This document shows, piece by piece, positions 19,621-29,626 of a stretch of 64,000 nucleotides of DNA. The DNA lies in the NCBI RefSeq assembly GCF_000327065.1, contig NC_019936.1, positions 4,244,001 through 4,308,000 of the forward strand, in the 5' to 3' direction. Every line of letters begins with the position of its first letter. The first letter of the stretch is position 1. The notes under the pieces were generated by a model. That model saw only the letters and a list, made by a program, of their open reading frames with translations. It did not search any database and was not told the origin of the DNA. The position numbers were made by a program, and so were the translations under genes. Source of the stretch: Stutzerimonas stutzeri RCH2. Its GTDB lineage: Bacteria; Pseudomonadota; Gammaproteobacteria; Pseudomonadales; Pseudomonadaceae.

Positions 19621-19777
19621 GCACCAGCGCATCGGCGTAGTCGTTCAGCTCGGCATGCAGCTGGCGTTGCTCGGTATAGCTCTCGATGGCGCGGCGAAAC
19701 CGCATGCGGCGTTCATCCTGCTGCTTGCGGCGGGACTTGCTGTCGAGCTGGCTGGTGTCGTCGGTGTGCCGGAGCAT
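19565..19777 (-). CDS. Small PA3496-family protein
   Basis: 70 residues, highly charged; the core DSKSRRKQQDERRMRFRRAIESYTEQRQL resembles the small pseudomonad PA3496 family described as putative envelope integrity proteins. No signal or membrane segment. Its last 56 bp overlap the end of the LysR gene in the opposite direction, which is unusual in this otherwise well-spaced region. Function is not known to me. Confidence 0.6.
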   Translation of the reverse strand: MLRHTDDTSQLDSKSRRKQQDERRMRFRRAIESYTEQRQLHAELNDYADALVLSSLRQSSASRRSAPPAH

Positions 19778-19878
19778 GAGTGATCTCCCAGAACAGGTAA
19801 CGGGAGATCAGCATCGACGCCAGGAATGACAGCCTGAAGTCAGCGCCATGACGCGCCGATGAAAAAGCGCGGCGCCGC

Positions 19879-20745
19879 TCAGTCGTCGTGCGACTTGACC
19901 TTCTGCGGCGACAGACGAAGGCTGCGCAGGCTGCGCTTCACGCTCTTGAGGTGGTTGACCAGGCTCGGCCCGCGCGCCATCGCGACCCCCATCGCCAGCA
20001 CGTCGATCACCACCAGATGGGCGATACGCGAGGTCAGCGGGGTGTAGATCTCGGTGTCTTCCTGCACATCGATGGCCAGGTTGATGGTGGCCAGCTCGGC
20101 CAGCGGTGTCTGGCTCGGGCAGAGGGTGATCAGCGTCGCACCGGACTCACGCACCACGTTGGCGGTGATCAGCAGATCCTTCGAGCGCCCCGACTGCGAG
20201 ATGCAGATCGCCACATCGGTGGGCTTGAGCGTCACCGCCGACATGGCCTGCATGTGCGGGTCGGAATAGGCGGCGGCCGACAGCAGCAGGCGGAAGAATT
20301 TGTGCTGGGCATCGGTGGCCACCGCGCCGGATGCGCCGAAGCCGTAGAACTCGACACGCTCGGCCTTGGCCATCGCCGCAATGGCGCGCTGCAGCGCTTC
20401 GGGGTCGAGCCGCTCGCGCACTTCCATCAGCGTGTGCAGGGTGGTGTCGAAGATCTTCAAGGCAAAGTCGGCCACCGAGTCGTTCTCGCTGATGGCGAAC
20501 TGACCGAAACTGGCACCGGCAGCCAGGCTTTGCGCCAGCTTGAGTTTCAGATCCTGGAAGCCCAGACAACCGATGGCGCGGCAGAAGCGCACGATGGTCG
20601 GCTCGCTGACCCCGACCACATGGGCCAGGTCAGCCATGGAACTGTGCATCACCGACGCCGGATCGAGCAGGACATGGTCGGCCACCTTCAGCTCCGACTT
20701 CCGTAGCAGGCTTCTCGACTGGGCGATGTGTTGCAGCAGATTCAC
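19879..20745 (-). CDS. hexR: HexR-type transcriptional regulator (RpiR family)
   Basis: 288 residues with a GTG start at 20745. N-terminal RpiR-type HTH (MADLAHVVGVSEPTIVRFCRAIGC) and C-terminal SIS sugar-phosphate-binding domain (EFYGFGASGAVATDAQHKF; CISQSGRSKDLL). HexR represses glucose catabolic genes and is released by 2-keto-3-deoxy-6-phosphogluconate. It is divergent from zwf, with a HexR-like operator between them. Confidence 0.92.
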   Translation of the reverse strand: MNLLQHIAQSRSLLRKSELKVADHVLLDPASVMHSSMADLAHVVGVSEPTIVRFCRAIGCLGFQDLKLKLAQSLAAGASFGQFAISENDSVADFALKIFDTTLHTLMEVRERLDPEALQRAIAAMAKAERVEFYGFGASGAVATDAQHKFFRLLLSAAAYSDPHMQAMSAVTLKPTDVAICISQSGRSKDLLITANVVRESGATLITLCPSQTPLAELATINLAIDVQEDTEIYTPLTSRIAHLVVIDVLAMGVAMARGPSLVNHLKSVKRSLRSLRLSPQKVKSHDD

Positions 20746-20827
20746 GTTGCGGACTCGCTATGCTCACTCTGAGGGCCGATTCAGGCGCGACAGGCGCCGC
20801 TCGGTCGTCAGCGGGTTGTAGTGGGGC

Positions 20828-20843
20828 GGTAGTTATACTACAA
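20828..20843. promoter_or_regulatory. HexR-type operator upstream of zwf
   Basis: GTAGT-TAT-ACTAC, a perfect 5-bp dyad, sits inside GGTAGTTATACTACAA and matches the known HexR consensus (TGTAGT, short AT spacer, ACTACA) except for the first base. It lies 44 bp before the zwf start. A further TTGTAGT half-site is just upstream (about 20815-20821). Confidence 0.65.
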
Positions 20844-20886
20844 GCCTCGCCATGCCGCCCATTTTTTGGCCTCTAGGAGTGCTTCT

Positions 20887-22329
<1,443 letters not shown>

Positions 22330-22880
22330 AGGCGGCCTGAGCAACTCGCTCGCAACTTCGCCACAGCGCCCGTATTACGCGGGATAGAGCGGATATAGGC
22401 ACTTTCCGAAAGCCGGTGAATATGACAGCGGCAACTAGCCTGAGCAACTAGCATTGCCGCGTCATTATCGGCCTTCATATTCACGACATATCTCCTGAAT
22501 ATAATCGGCCGCGCACCGTGCGTAATTAGCAGCGCTCAGGAGCCGATTACTCACCGATATAGAGCACTGCACTCCGTCGCTCTCGAGCTACCAATGACTG
22601 CTCGTACCGACGGGACATTCGCGGCGCCAGCCTGAAGGCGAAACCCAGCAAGAATGCAGCCTCCAGCGGCATCAGCTCGTTTTTCGAAGAACTTCTGCAG
22701 TTCTCCGCCATCGAACTTCCCGGGCCATCCCAGCAAGTATCAGAGCAACTCCGATGCAGCAAAAAGAAACAGACTGAAACAGTCTCCTCGCCATCGCCGC
22801 TATCACGCGGGCTGCAGCGATATATACACGCCTTCGCACTTCGCATATTGGGAAGTTCGGGTTGAGAATATTTCCGTGAT
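22330..22880. other. Gene-free interval between zwf and ectA with nested inverted repeats
   Basis: I see no convincing gene. At 22416-22484 GTGAATATGA and TCATATTCAC form a 10-bp dyad, and inside it GCGGCAA/TTGCCGC and CTAG/CTAG can pair, so a long hairpin or cruciform is possible. There is no T run, so it is not a classic terminator. The rest is less GC-rich than the flanks and must hold the ectA promoter, which I cannot place with confidence. Confidence 0.45.
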
Positions 22881-23462
22881 ATGCCTACCCTAAAAAGGAA
22901 TTCAATCAACAACCCCAAAGGCATTGTTTTGAGTTTCCCTACCGTAGTGCTCCGTCGCCCAACCGACGGCGACGGTTACAACCTGCATCAGCTGGTGGCG
23001 CGCTGCCAGCCCCTCGATACCAATTCGGTCTACTGCAACCTGCTGCAGTGTTCGGATTTCGCCGATACCGCCATCGCCGCGGAGAACGCTCAGGGCGAAC
23101 TGGTTGGTTTCATCTCGGGTTACCGCCCCCCTGCCCGCCCGGACACCCTGTTCGTCTGGCAGGTCGCCGTCGACAGTTCGATGCGCGGTCAGGGCCTGGC
23201 CCTGCGCATGCTGCTGGCGCTGACCGCTCGGGTCGCCCGTGAGCACGACGTGCGCTTCATGGAAACCACCATCTCGCCGGACAACGCGGCATCCCAGGCG
23301 CTGTTCAAGCGGGCCTTCGATCGCCTGCATGCCGAGTGCACCACGCGCACGCTGTTTTCCCGCGCCGCGCATTTTGGCGGCCAGCACGAGGACGAGGTGC
23401 TCTACCGCGCCGGCCCGTTCACCGTTTCCCATCTAGAAGAAGAGCTCAAGGAGCACGCATGA
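22881..23462 (+). CDS. ectA: L-2,4-diaminobutyrate acetyltransferase
   Basis: 193 residues; GNAT acetyltransferase that acetylates diaminobutyrate in ectoine synthesis. Acetyl-CoA loop region [20 protein letters not shown] and [17 protein letters not shown] match EctA. Start 22881 gives a leader of about 25 residues before the conserved [11 protein letters not shown]; a later non-ATG start is possible. First gene of the ectABCD-ask operon, overlapping ectB by 4 bp (ATGA). Confidence 0.93.
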   Translation: MPTLKRNSINNPKGIVLSFPTVVLRRPTDGDGYNLHQLVARCQPLDTNSVYCNLLQCSDFADTAIAAENAQGELVGFISGYRPPARPDTLFVWQVAVDSSMRGQGLALRMLLALTARVAREHDVRFMETTISPDNAASQALFKRAFDRLHAECTTRTLFSRAAHFGGQHEDEVLYRAGPFTVSHLEEELKEHA

Positions 23463-24736
23463 AAACTTTTGAACTGAACGAATCCAAGGTTCGTAGCTAC
23501 TGCCGTTCCTTCCCCGTGGTCTTCAACCAGGCCCAGGGCGCCGAACTGGTCACCCAGGACGGCAAGCGATACATCGACTTCCTCGCCGGTGCCGGCACGC
23601 TCAACTACGGGCACAACCACCCGGTACTCAAGCAGGCGCTGCTCGAGTACATCGAGAACGACGGCATCACCCATGGCCTGGACATGTACACCGCGGCCAA
23701 GGAGCGTTTCCTCGAAACCTTCAACCGCCTGATCCTCGAACCGCGCGGCATGGGCGACTACCGCATGCAGTTCACCGGCCCGACCGGCACCAACGCGGTG
23801 GAAGCGGCGATGAAGCTGGCGCGCAAGGTCACCGGGCGCAACAACATCATCAGCTTCACCAACGGCTTCCACGGCTGCAGCATCGGCGCGCTGGCCGCGA
23901 CCGGCAACCAGCATCACCGTGGTGGCTCCGGCATCAGCCTCACCGATGTCAGCCGCATGCCCTACGCCAACTATTTCGGCGACAAGACCAACACCATCGG
24001 CATGATGGACAAGCTGCTCTCCGACCCGTCCAGCGGCATCGACAAGCCGGCCGCGGTGATCGTCGAGGTGGTGCAGGGCGAAGGCGGCCTGAACACCGCG
24101 TCGACCGAGTGGATGCGCAAGCTCGAGAAGCTCTGCCGCAAGCACGAAATGCTGCTGATCGTCGATGACATCCAGGCCGGTTGCGGCCGCACCGGCACCT
24201 TCTTCAGCTTCGAGGAGATGGGCATCCAGCCGGACATCGTCACCCTGTCCAAGTCGCTGTCCGGCTACGGCCTGCCGTTCGCCATGGTGCTGCTGCGCCA
24301 GGAGCTGGACCAGTGGAAGCCGGGCGAGCACAACGGCACCTTCCGGGGTAACAACCATGCCTTCGTCACCGCGGCCGCGGCCGTCGAGCACTTCTGGCAG
24401 AACGACGCGTTCGCCAACAGCGTGAAGGCCAAGGGCAAGCGCATCGCCGACGGCATGCAGCGCATCATCCGTCGCCACGGCCCGGATTCGCTGTACCTCA
24501 AGGGCCGCGGAATGATGATCGGCATCAGCTGCCCGGATGGCGAGATCGCCGCCGCGGTCTGCCGCCACGCCTTCGAAAACGGCCTGGTGATCGAGACCAG
24601 CGGCGCCCACAGCGAAGTGGTCAAGTGTCTCTGCCCGCTGATCATCAGCGAAGAACAGATCGACAAGGCGCTCGCCATCCTCGACAAGGCCTTCGCCGCC
24701 GTGATGAGCGAGCAGACCGAAAACCAGGCTTCCTGA
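23459..24736 (+). CDS. ectB: Diaminobutyrate-2-oxoglutarate transaminase
   Basis: 425 residues from ATG 23459, preceded by AAGGAG. Class III PLP aminotransferase that converts aspartate semialdehyde and glutamate to 2,4-diaminobutyrate. Conserved segments include [17 protein letters not shown], the PLP aspartate in [15 protein letters not shown], and the PLP lysine in [15 protein letters not shown]. Length matches EctB. Confidence 0.95.
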   Translation: MKTFELNESKVRSYCRSFPVVFNQAQGAELVTQDGKRYIDFLAGAGTLNYGHNHPVLKQALLEYIENDGITHGLDMYTAAKERFLETFNRLILEPRGMGDYRMQFTGPTGTNAVEAAMKLARKVTGRNNIISFTNGFHGCSIGALAATGNQHHRGGSGISLTDVSRMPYANYFGDKTNTIGMMDKLLSDPSSGIDKPAAVIVEVVQGEGGLNTASTEWMRKLEKLCRKHEMLLIVDDIQAGCGRTGTFFSFEEMGIQPDIVTLSKSLSGYGLPFAMVLLRQELDQWKPGEHNGTFRGNNHAFVTAAAAVEHFWQNDAFANSVKAKGKRIADGMQRIIRRHGPDSLYLKGRGMMIGISCPDGEIAAAVCRHAFENGLVIETSGAHSEVVKCLCPLIISEEQIDKALAILDKAFAAVMSEQTENQAS

Positions 24737-24746
24737 GGTATTCGCA

Positions 24747-25148
24747 ATGATTGTCAGAACCCTCGCCGAGTGCGAAAAGACCGACCGCAAGGTCCACAGC
24801 CAGACCGGCACCTGGGACAGCACGCGCATGCTGCTCAAGGACGACAAGGTGGGCTTCTCGTTCCACATCACCACCATCTACGCCGGCAGCGAGACGCACA
24901 TCCACTACCAGAACCACTTCGAGTCGGTGTACTGCATCAGCGGCAATGGCGAGATCGAGACCATTGCCGACGGCAAGATCTACAAGATCGAGCCCGGCAC
25001 GCTGTATGTGCTGGACAAGCACGACGAGCACCTGCTGCGTGGCGGCAGCGAAGACATGAAGCTGGCCTGCGTGTTCAACCCGCCGCTCAACGGCCGCGAA
25101 GTGCATGACGAAAGCGGCGTCTATCCGCTGGAGGCCGAAATCGTCTGA
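24747..25148 (+). CDS. ectC: L-ectoine synthase
   Basis: 133 residues, cupin fold; cyclises N-gamma-acetyl-diaminobutyrate to ectoine. Metal-binding cupin residues are visible in [10 protein letters not shown] and [14 protein letters not shown]. It starts 10 bp after ectB and has the family length (about 130). Confidence 0.95.
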   Translation: MIVRTLAECEKTDRKVHSQTGTWDSTRMLLKDDKVGFSFHITTIYAGSETHIHYQNHFESVYCISGNGEIETIADGKIYKIEPGTLYVLDKHDEHLLRGGSEDMKLACVFNPPLNGREVHDESGVYPLEAEIV

Positions 25149-25207
25149 TAGCGGTCAACCGGGGCGGCCGCCGCGCCGCCCCGCCATTACAAGAAAAGGA
25201 GGTATGC

Positions 25208-26125
25208 GTGAACCCTATGCAAGCCGACCTGTATCCCTCGCGCCAGGAAGACCAGCCCAGCTGGCAGGAACGCCTGGATCCGGTCGTCTACCGCAGCGAC
25301 CTGGAGAATGCGCCGATCGCGGCAGAGCTGATCGAGCGTTTCGAGCGCGACGGCTACCTGGTCATCCCCAATCTGTTCAGCGCCGACGAAGTCGCGCTGT
25401 TTCGCGCCGAACTCGAGCGCATGCGCCAGGACCCGGCCGTCGCCGGCTCCGGCAAGACCATCAAGGAACCCGACAGCGGCGCGATCCGCTCGGTGTTCGA
25501 CATCCACAGCGACAACGAACTGTTTGCCCGCGTGGCCGCTGACGAGCGCACCGCCGGCATCGCCCGCTTCATCCTCGGCGGCGACCTTTACGTGCATCAG
25601 TCGCGGATGAACTTCAAACCCGGCTTCACCGGCAAGGAGTTCTACTGGCACTCGGACTTCGAGACCTGGCACGTCGAGGACGGCATGCCGCGCATGCGCT
25701 GCCTGTCCTGCTCGATCCTCTTGACCGACAACGAGCCGCACAACGGCCCGCTGATGCTCATGCCCGGTTCGCACAAGCACTACGTGCGCTGCGTCGGTGC
25801 CACGCCGGAAAATCACTACGAGAAATCCCTGCGCAAGCAGGAGATCGGCATCCCCGACCAGAACAGCCTGAGCGAGCTGGCCAGCCGCTTCGGCATCGAC
25901 TGCGCCACCGGCCCGGCCGGCAGCGTGGTGTTCTTCGACTGCAACACCATGCACGGCTCTAACGGCAACATCACTCCCAGCGCCCGCAGCAATCTGTTCT
26001 ACGTCTACAACCACGTGGATAATGCCGTGCTGGCGCCATTCTGCGAGCAGAAACCCCGTCCGGCCTTCGTCGCCGAGCGCGAGAAATTCAAGCCGCTGGA
26101 AATTCAGCCGCAACAGTATCTCTGA
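25208..26125 (+). CDS. ectD: Ectoine hydroxylase
   Basis: 305 residues with AAGGAGG upstream of GTG 25208. Iron(II)/2-oxoglutarate dioxygenase that makes 5-hydroxyectoine. The iron ligands fit HSDFETW (His, Asp) and the later His in NTMHGSNGN; the EctD signature FYWHSDFETWHVEDGMPRMR is present. It lies between ectC and the dedicated aspartokinase, as in the published P. stutzeri ectABCD-ask arrangement. Confidence 0.95.
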   Translation: MNPMQADLYPSRQEDQPSWQERLDPVVYRSDLENAPIAAELIERFERDGYLVIPNLFSADEVALFRAELERMRQDPAVAGSGKTIKEPDSGAIRSVFDIHSDNELFARVAADERTAGIARFILGGDLYVHQSRMNFKPGFTGKEFYWHSDFETWHVEDGMPRMRCLSCSILLTDNEPHNGPLMLMPGSHKHYVRCVGATPENHYEKSLRKQEIGIPDQNSLSELASRFGIDCATGPAGSVVFFDCNTMHGSNGNITPSARSNLFYVYNHVDNAVLAPFCEQKPRPAFVAEREKFKPLEIQPQQYL

Positions 26126-26280
26126 GGCGATCGGGCGCGTCTGATGACGGGCCCGTTTCCCCGGTTAGGCCGACGCTCATACCGGCCCAGGGATGAATTC
26201 ATTTTCAGCTCGTTGATCGACAGGTGCGCCAGCCGCGCCGGGCCCGTCAACGGCCTGCCAGATTCGGACGCAATATAACG

Positions 26281-27711
26281 ATGCATACCGTAGAAAAGAT
26301 CGGCGGCACGTCGATGAGCCGCTTCGAGGAAGTCCTCGACAATATCTTCATTGGCCGCCGGGAAGGCGCGGCGCTGTATCAGCGCATCTTCGTCGTGTCG
26401 GCCTACAGTGGCATGACCAACCTGCTGCTGGAACACAAGAAGACCGGCGAGCCCGGTGTCTACCAGCGCTTTGCCGATGCGCAGAACGAAGGCGCCTGGC
26501 GCGAAGCGCTGGAACAGGTGCGCCAGCGCATGCTGGAAAAGAACGCCGAGCTGTTCAGCTCCGAGTACGAACTGCACGCCGCCAACCAGTTCATCAACTC
26601 GCGCATCGACGATGCCAGCGAGTGCATGCACAGCCTGCAGAAGCTCTGTGCCTACGGCCACTTCCAGCTCTCCGAGCACCTGATGAAGGTGCGCGAGATG
26701 CTTGCCTCCCTTGGTGAAGCACACAGCGCCTTCAACTCGGTGCTGGCGCTCAAGCAGCGCGGCGTCAACGCGCGCCTGGCCGACCTTACCGGTTGGCAGC
26801 AGGAAGCACCGCTGCCGTTCGAGGAGATGATCGCCAGCCATTTCGCCGGCTTCGATCTGAGCCGCGAACTGGTGGTCGCCACCGGCTATACGCATTGTGC
26901 CGAAGGCCTGATGAACACCTACGATCGCGGCTACAGCGAGATCACCTTCGCCCAGATCGCCGCCGCCACCGGCGCCCATGAAGCGATCATCCACAAGGAA
27001 TTCCACCTCTCTTCCGCCGACCCGAACCTGGTCGGTGCCGACAAGGTGGTGACCATCGGCCGCACCAACTACGACGTCGCCGACCAGCTGTCGAACCTCG
27101 GCATGGAAGCGATCCACCCGCGTGCGGCCAAGACCCTGCGCCGTGCCGGTGTCGAGCTGCGCATCAAGAATGCCTTCGAGCCCGAGCACGGCGGCACGCT
27201 GATCAGCCAGGACTACAAGTCCGAGAAGCCCTGCGTGGAAATCATCGCCGGGCGCAAGGACGTCTTTGGCATCGAGGTGTTCGACCAGGACATGCTCGGC
27301 GACATCAGCCACGACATGGAAATCAGCAAGCTGCTCAAGCAGCTCAAGCTCTACGTGGTGAACAAGGACTCCGACGCCAACAGCATCACCTACTACGCCT
27401 CCGGCTCGCGCAAGCTGATCAACCGCGCCGCCCGGCTGATCGAGGAGCACTACCCGGCCGCCGAGGTCACGGTGCACAACCTGGCCATCGTCTCGGCGAT
27501 CGGCTCGGACCTCAAGGTCAAGGGCATCCTCGCCAAGACCGTGGCCGCCCTGGCCGAGGCCGGCATCAGCATCCAGGCGATCCACCAGTCGATCCGTCAG
27601 GTGGAGATGCAGTGCGTGGTCAATGAAGAGGACTACGATGCCGCCATCGCCGCGCTGCACCGCGCGCTGATCGAGCCGGAAAACCACGGCGACGTGATCG
27701 CCGCAGCCTAA
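26281..27711 (+). CDS. ask: Ectoine-specific aspartokinase (Ask_Ect)
   Basis: 476 residues from ATG 26281. Phosphorylates aspartate, the entry step to aspartate semialdehyde. It begins VEKIGGTSM, the aspartokinase substrate/ATP motif, and ends in ACT-type regulatory sequence (VSAIGSDLKVKGILAKTVAALAEAGISIQAIHQS). The divergent sequence and operon position mark the Ask_Ect paralogue, usually less feedback-inhibited than the housekeeping enzyme; that property is not visible in sequence. Confidence 0.93.
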   Translation: MHTVEKIGGTSMSRFEEVLDNIFIGRREGAALYQRIFVVSAYSGMTNLLLEHKKTGEPGVYQRFADAQNEGAWREALEQVRQRMLEKNAELFSSEYELHAANQFINSRIDDASECMHSLQKLCAYGHFQLSEHLMKVREMLASLGEAHSAFNSVLALKQRGVNARLADLTGWQQEAPLPFEEMIASHFAGFDLSRELVVATGYTHCAEGLMNTYDRGYSEITFAQIAAATGAHEAIIHKEFHLSSADPNLVGADKVVTIGRTNYDVADQLSNLGMEAIHPRAAKTLRRAGVELRIKNAFEPEHGGTLISQDYKSEKPCVEIIAGRKDVFGIEVFDQDMLGDISHDMEISKLLKQLKLYVVNKDSDANSITYYASGSRKLINRAARLIEEHYPAAEVTVHNLAIVSAIGSDLKVKGILAKTVAALAEAGISIQAIHQSIRQVEMQCVVNEEDYDAAIAALHRALIEPENHGDVIAAA

Positions 27712-27727
27712 GCGCAGCGTCACCCGA

Positions 27728-27752
27728 AACGCCGGGCTCGTCCCGGCGTTTT
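27728..27752 (+). terminator. Terminator of the ect operon
   Basis: AACGCCGGG, a 5-nt loop, CCCGGCGTT and then TT form a 9-bp perfect stem, 16 bp after the ask stop. Confidence 0.75.
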
Positions 27753-27875
27753 GCTGTCCGGCGCATGACGCCGATCAATACCGCAGCGCCCGCGCAGAAT
27801 GACTATGGAGACAAGAAGCAGGTCACGCTTTACGCCTGATCTGCTCACCGGCTCATCCATAAAACAGGAGTTGCC

Positions 27876-28094
27876 ATGTTTCCCGAGTACCGCGACCTGA
27901 TCACCCGTCTAAAGGCCGACAACAAGACCTTTGCCCGCCTGTTCGATGAGCACAACGAGCTCGACCAACGCGTCAAGAACATCGAAGCGCACATCGTGCC
28001 CGGCACCGACAGCGAGGTGGAAAACCTGAAGAAGGAGAAACTGCAGCTCAAGGACCGTCTCTATCAGATGCTCAAGGAAGCGTCTGCCGCCTGA
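27876..28094 (+). CDS. DUF465 (YdcH-like) small protein
   Basis: 72 residues, almost wholly charged helix likely to form a coiled coil. The core FPEYRDLITRLKADNKTFARLFDEHNELDQRVKNIE matches the DUF465/YdcH family. Function is unknown. ATG 27876 has AGGAG 10-14 bp upstream. It is monocistronic, bounded by the ect terminator and a hairpin. Confidence 0.88.
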   Translation: MFPEYRDLITRLKADNKTFARLFDEHNELDQRVKNIEAHIVPGTDSEVENLKKEKLQLKDRLYQMLKEASAA

Positions 28095-28099
28095 CCCTC

Positions 28100-28123
28100 G
28101 GTGCCCCGCCCAGGCGGGGCACC
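28100..28123 (+). terminator. GC-rich hairpin after the DUF465 gene
   Basis: GGTGCCCCGCC, CA and GGCGGGGCACC make an 11-bp perfect stem with a 2-nt loop, 5 bp after the stop. There is no T run, so it may be a weak terminator or an mRNA-stabilising stem. Confidence 0.5.
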
Positions 28124-28219
28124 CTCGCCGCGTTCCAAATATCGCGGACGACGCGCAATCGGTTGGCAAGCGCAGTAAAATGCCGCGCTTCTCCGATGCC
28201 CTCCTGCGAGTCACGCGCC

Positions 28220-29593
28220 ATGAGCACCCCCTACCGCACCGAGCTGCTGTCGCCCGCCGGCACGCTGAAATCCATGCGCTACGCCTTCGCCTACGGCGCC
28301 GATGCGGTATACGCCGGGCAGCCGCGCTACAGCCTGCGCGTGCGCAACAACGAGTTCGACCACGCCAACCTCAAGCTCGGCATCGACGAAGCGCATGCGC
28401 TGGGCAAGCAGTTCTATGTAGTGGTCAACATCGCCCCGCACAACGCCAAGCTGAAGACCTTCATCAAGGATCTGGAGCCCGTGGTGGCGATGGGGCCGGA
28501 TGCGCTGATCATGTCCGATCCCGGCCTGATCATGCTGGTTCGTCAGCACTTCCCGCAGATGACCATTCACCTCTCGGTGCAGGCCAACGCGGTGAACTGG
28601 GCGACGGTGAAGTTCTGGGAAAGCCAGGGCGTCAGCCGCGTGATCCTCTCCCGCGAGCTGTCGCTGGAGGAGATCGGCGAGATCCGCGAGCAGGTACCGG
28701 GCATGGAGCTGGAAGTGTTCGTCCACGGCGCGCTGTGCATGGCTTATTCCGGCCGTTGTCTGCTGTCGGGCTACATCAACAAGCGCGACCCCAACCAGGG
28801 CAGCTGCACCAACGCCTGCCGCTGGGAGTACAAGACCCACGAAGCGAAGGAGAACGAGATCGGCGACATCGTGCACAAGTACGAGCCGATCGCCGTGCAG
28901 CCAGCCGAGCCGGTCCGCAGCGAACCGACTCTCGGCGTCGGCGCGCCGACCGATGAAGTGTTCCTGCTCGAGGACAGCAGCCGTCCGGGCGAATTCATGT
29001 CCGCCTTCGAGGACGAGCACGGCACCTACATCATGAATTCCAAGGACCTGCGCGCCGTGCAGCACGTCGAGCGCCTGGTGCAGATGGGCGTGCACTCGCT
29101 GAAGATCGAGGGCCGCACCAAGAGCCACTACTACGTGGCGCGCACCGCGCAGGTCTACCGCAAGGCCATCGACGATGCGCTCGCCGGCCGGCCATTCGAC
29201 AAGTCGCTGATGGATACCCTCGAATCCCTCGCCCACCGTGGCTACACCGAGGGCTTCCTGCGCCGCCATGTGCATGACGAATACCAGAACTACGAACGCG
29301 GCTTCTCGCTCTCCGAGCGCCAGCAGTTCGTTGGCGAGCTGACCGGCGAGCGGCGCAACGGCCTGGCTGAAGTGACGGTGAAGAACCGTTTCGCCGTTGG
29401 CGACAAGCTGGAGCTGATGACGCCGCAGGGCAACCTGAACCTGCGCCTGGAGCAACTGGAGAACAAGCGCGGCGAAGCCATCGAGGTAGCCCCGGGCGAC
29501 GGTCACACCGTCTACCTGGCGGTGCCGGAAGATGTGGACCTGCGCTACGCGCTGCTGATGCGCGAGCTGGAAGGCAGCACCACCCGCGGCTGA
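28220..29593 (+). CDS. trhP: U32-family tRNA hydroxylation protein (TrhP/YegQ-like)
   Basis: 457 residues from ATG 28220. Peptidase U32 family; the E. coli homologue TrhP (YegQ) takes part in prephenate-dependent 5-hydroxyuridine formation at tRNA position 34. The U32 signature is clear (EVFVHGALCMAYSGRCLLSG, then a Cys-containing NQGSCTNACRWEY), as is SLKIEGRTKSHYYVA. The protease name is historical. The gene stands alone and converges with the GGDEF-EAL gene. Confidence 0.9.
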   Translation: MSTPYRTELLSPAGTLKSMRYAFAYGADAVYAGQPRYSLRVRNNEFDHANLKLGIDEAHALGKQFYVVVNIAPHNAKLKTFIKDLEPVVAMGPDALIMSDPGLIMLVRQHFPQMTIHLSVQANAVNWATVKFWESQGVSRVILSRELSLEEIGEIREQVPGMELEVFVHGALCMAYSGRCLLSGYINKRDPNQGSCTNACRWEYKTHEAKENEIGDIVHKYEPIAVQPAEPVRSEPTLGVGAPTDEVFLLEDSSRPGEFMSAFEDEHGTYIMNSKDLRAVQHVERLVQMGVHSLKIEGRTKSHYYVARTAQVYRKAIDDALAGRPFDKSLMDTLESLAHRGYTEGFLRRHVHDEYQNYERGFSLSERQQFVGELTGERRNGLAEVTVKNRFAVGDKLELMTPQGNLNLRLEQLENKRGEAIEVAPGDGHTVYLAVPEDVDLRYALLMRELEGSTTRG

Positions 29594-29626
29594 CGCCGCT
29601 ACGGGCGGCGCGTTACCGCGTCGCCG

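Noticed and set aside
22547..22924. Minus-strand ORF in the zwf-ectA gap
   Set aside because: Runs into the start of ectA, lacks a ribosome site and any family resemblance.
23402..24877. 491-codon ORF antisense to ectB
   Set aside because: Shadow of the ectB coding frame; no recognisable domain or ribosome site.
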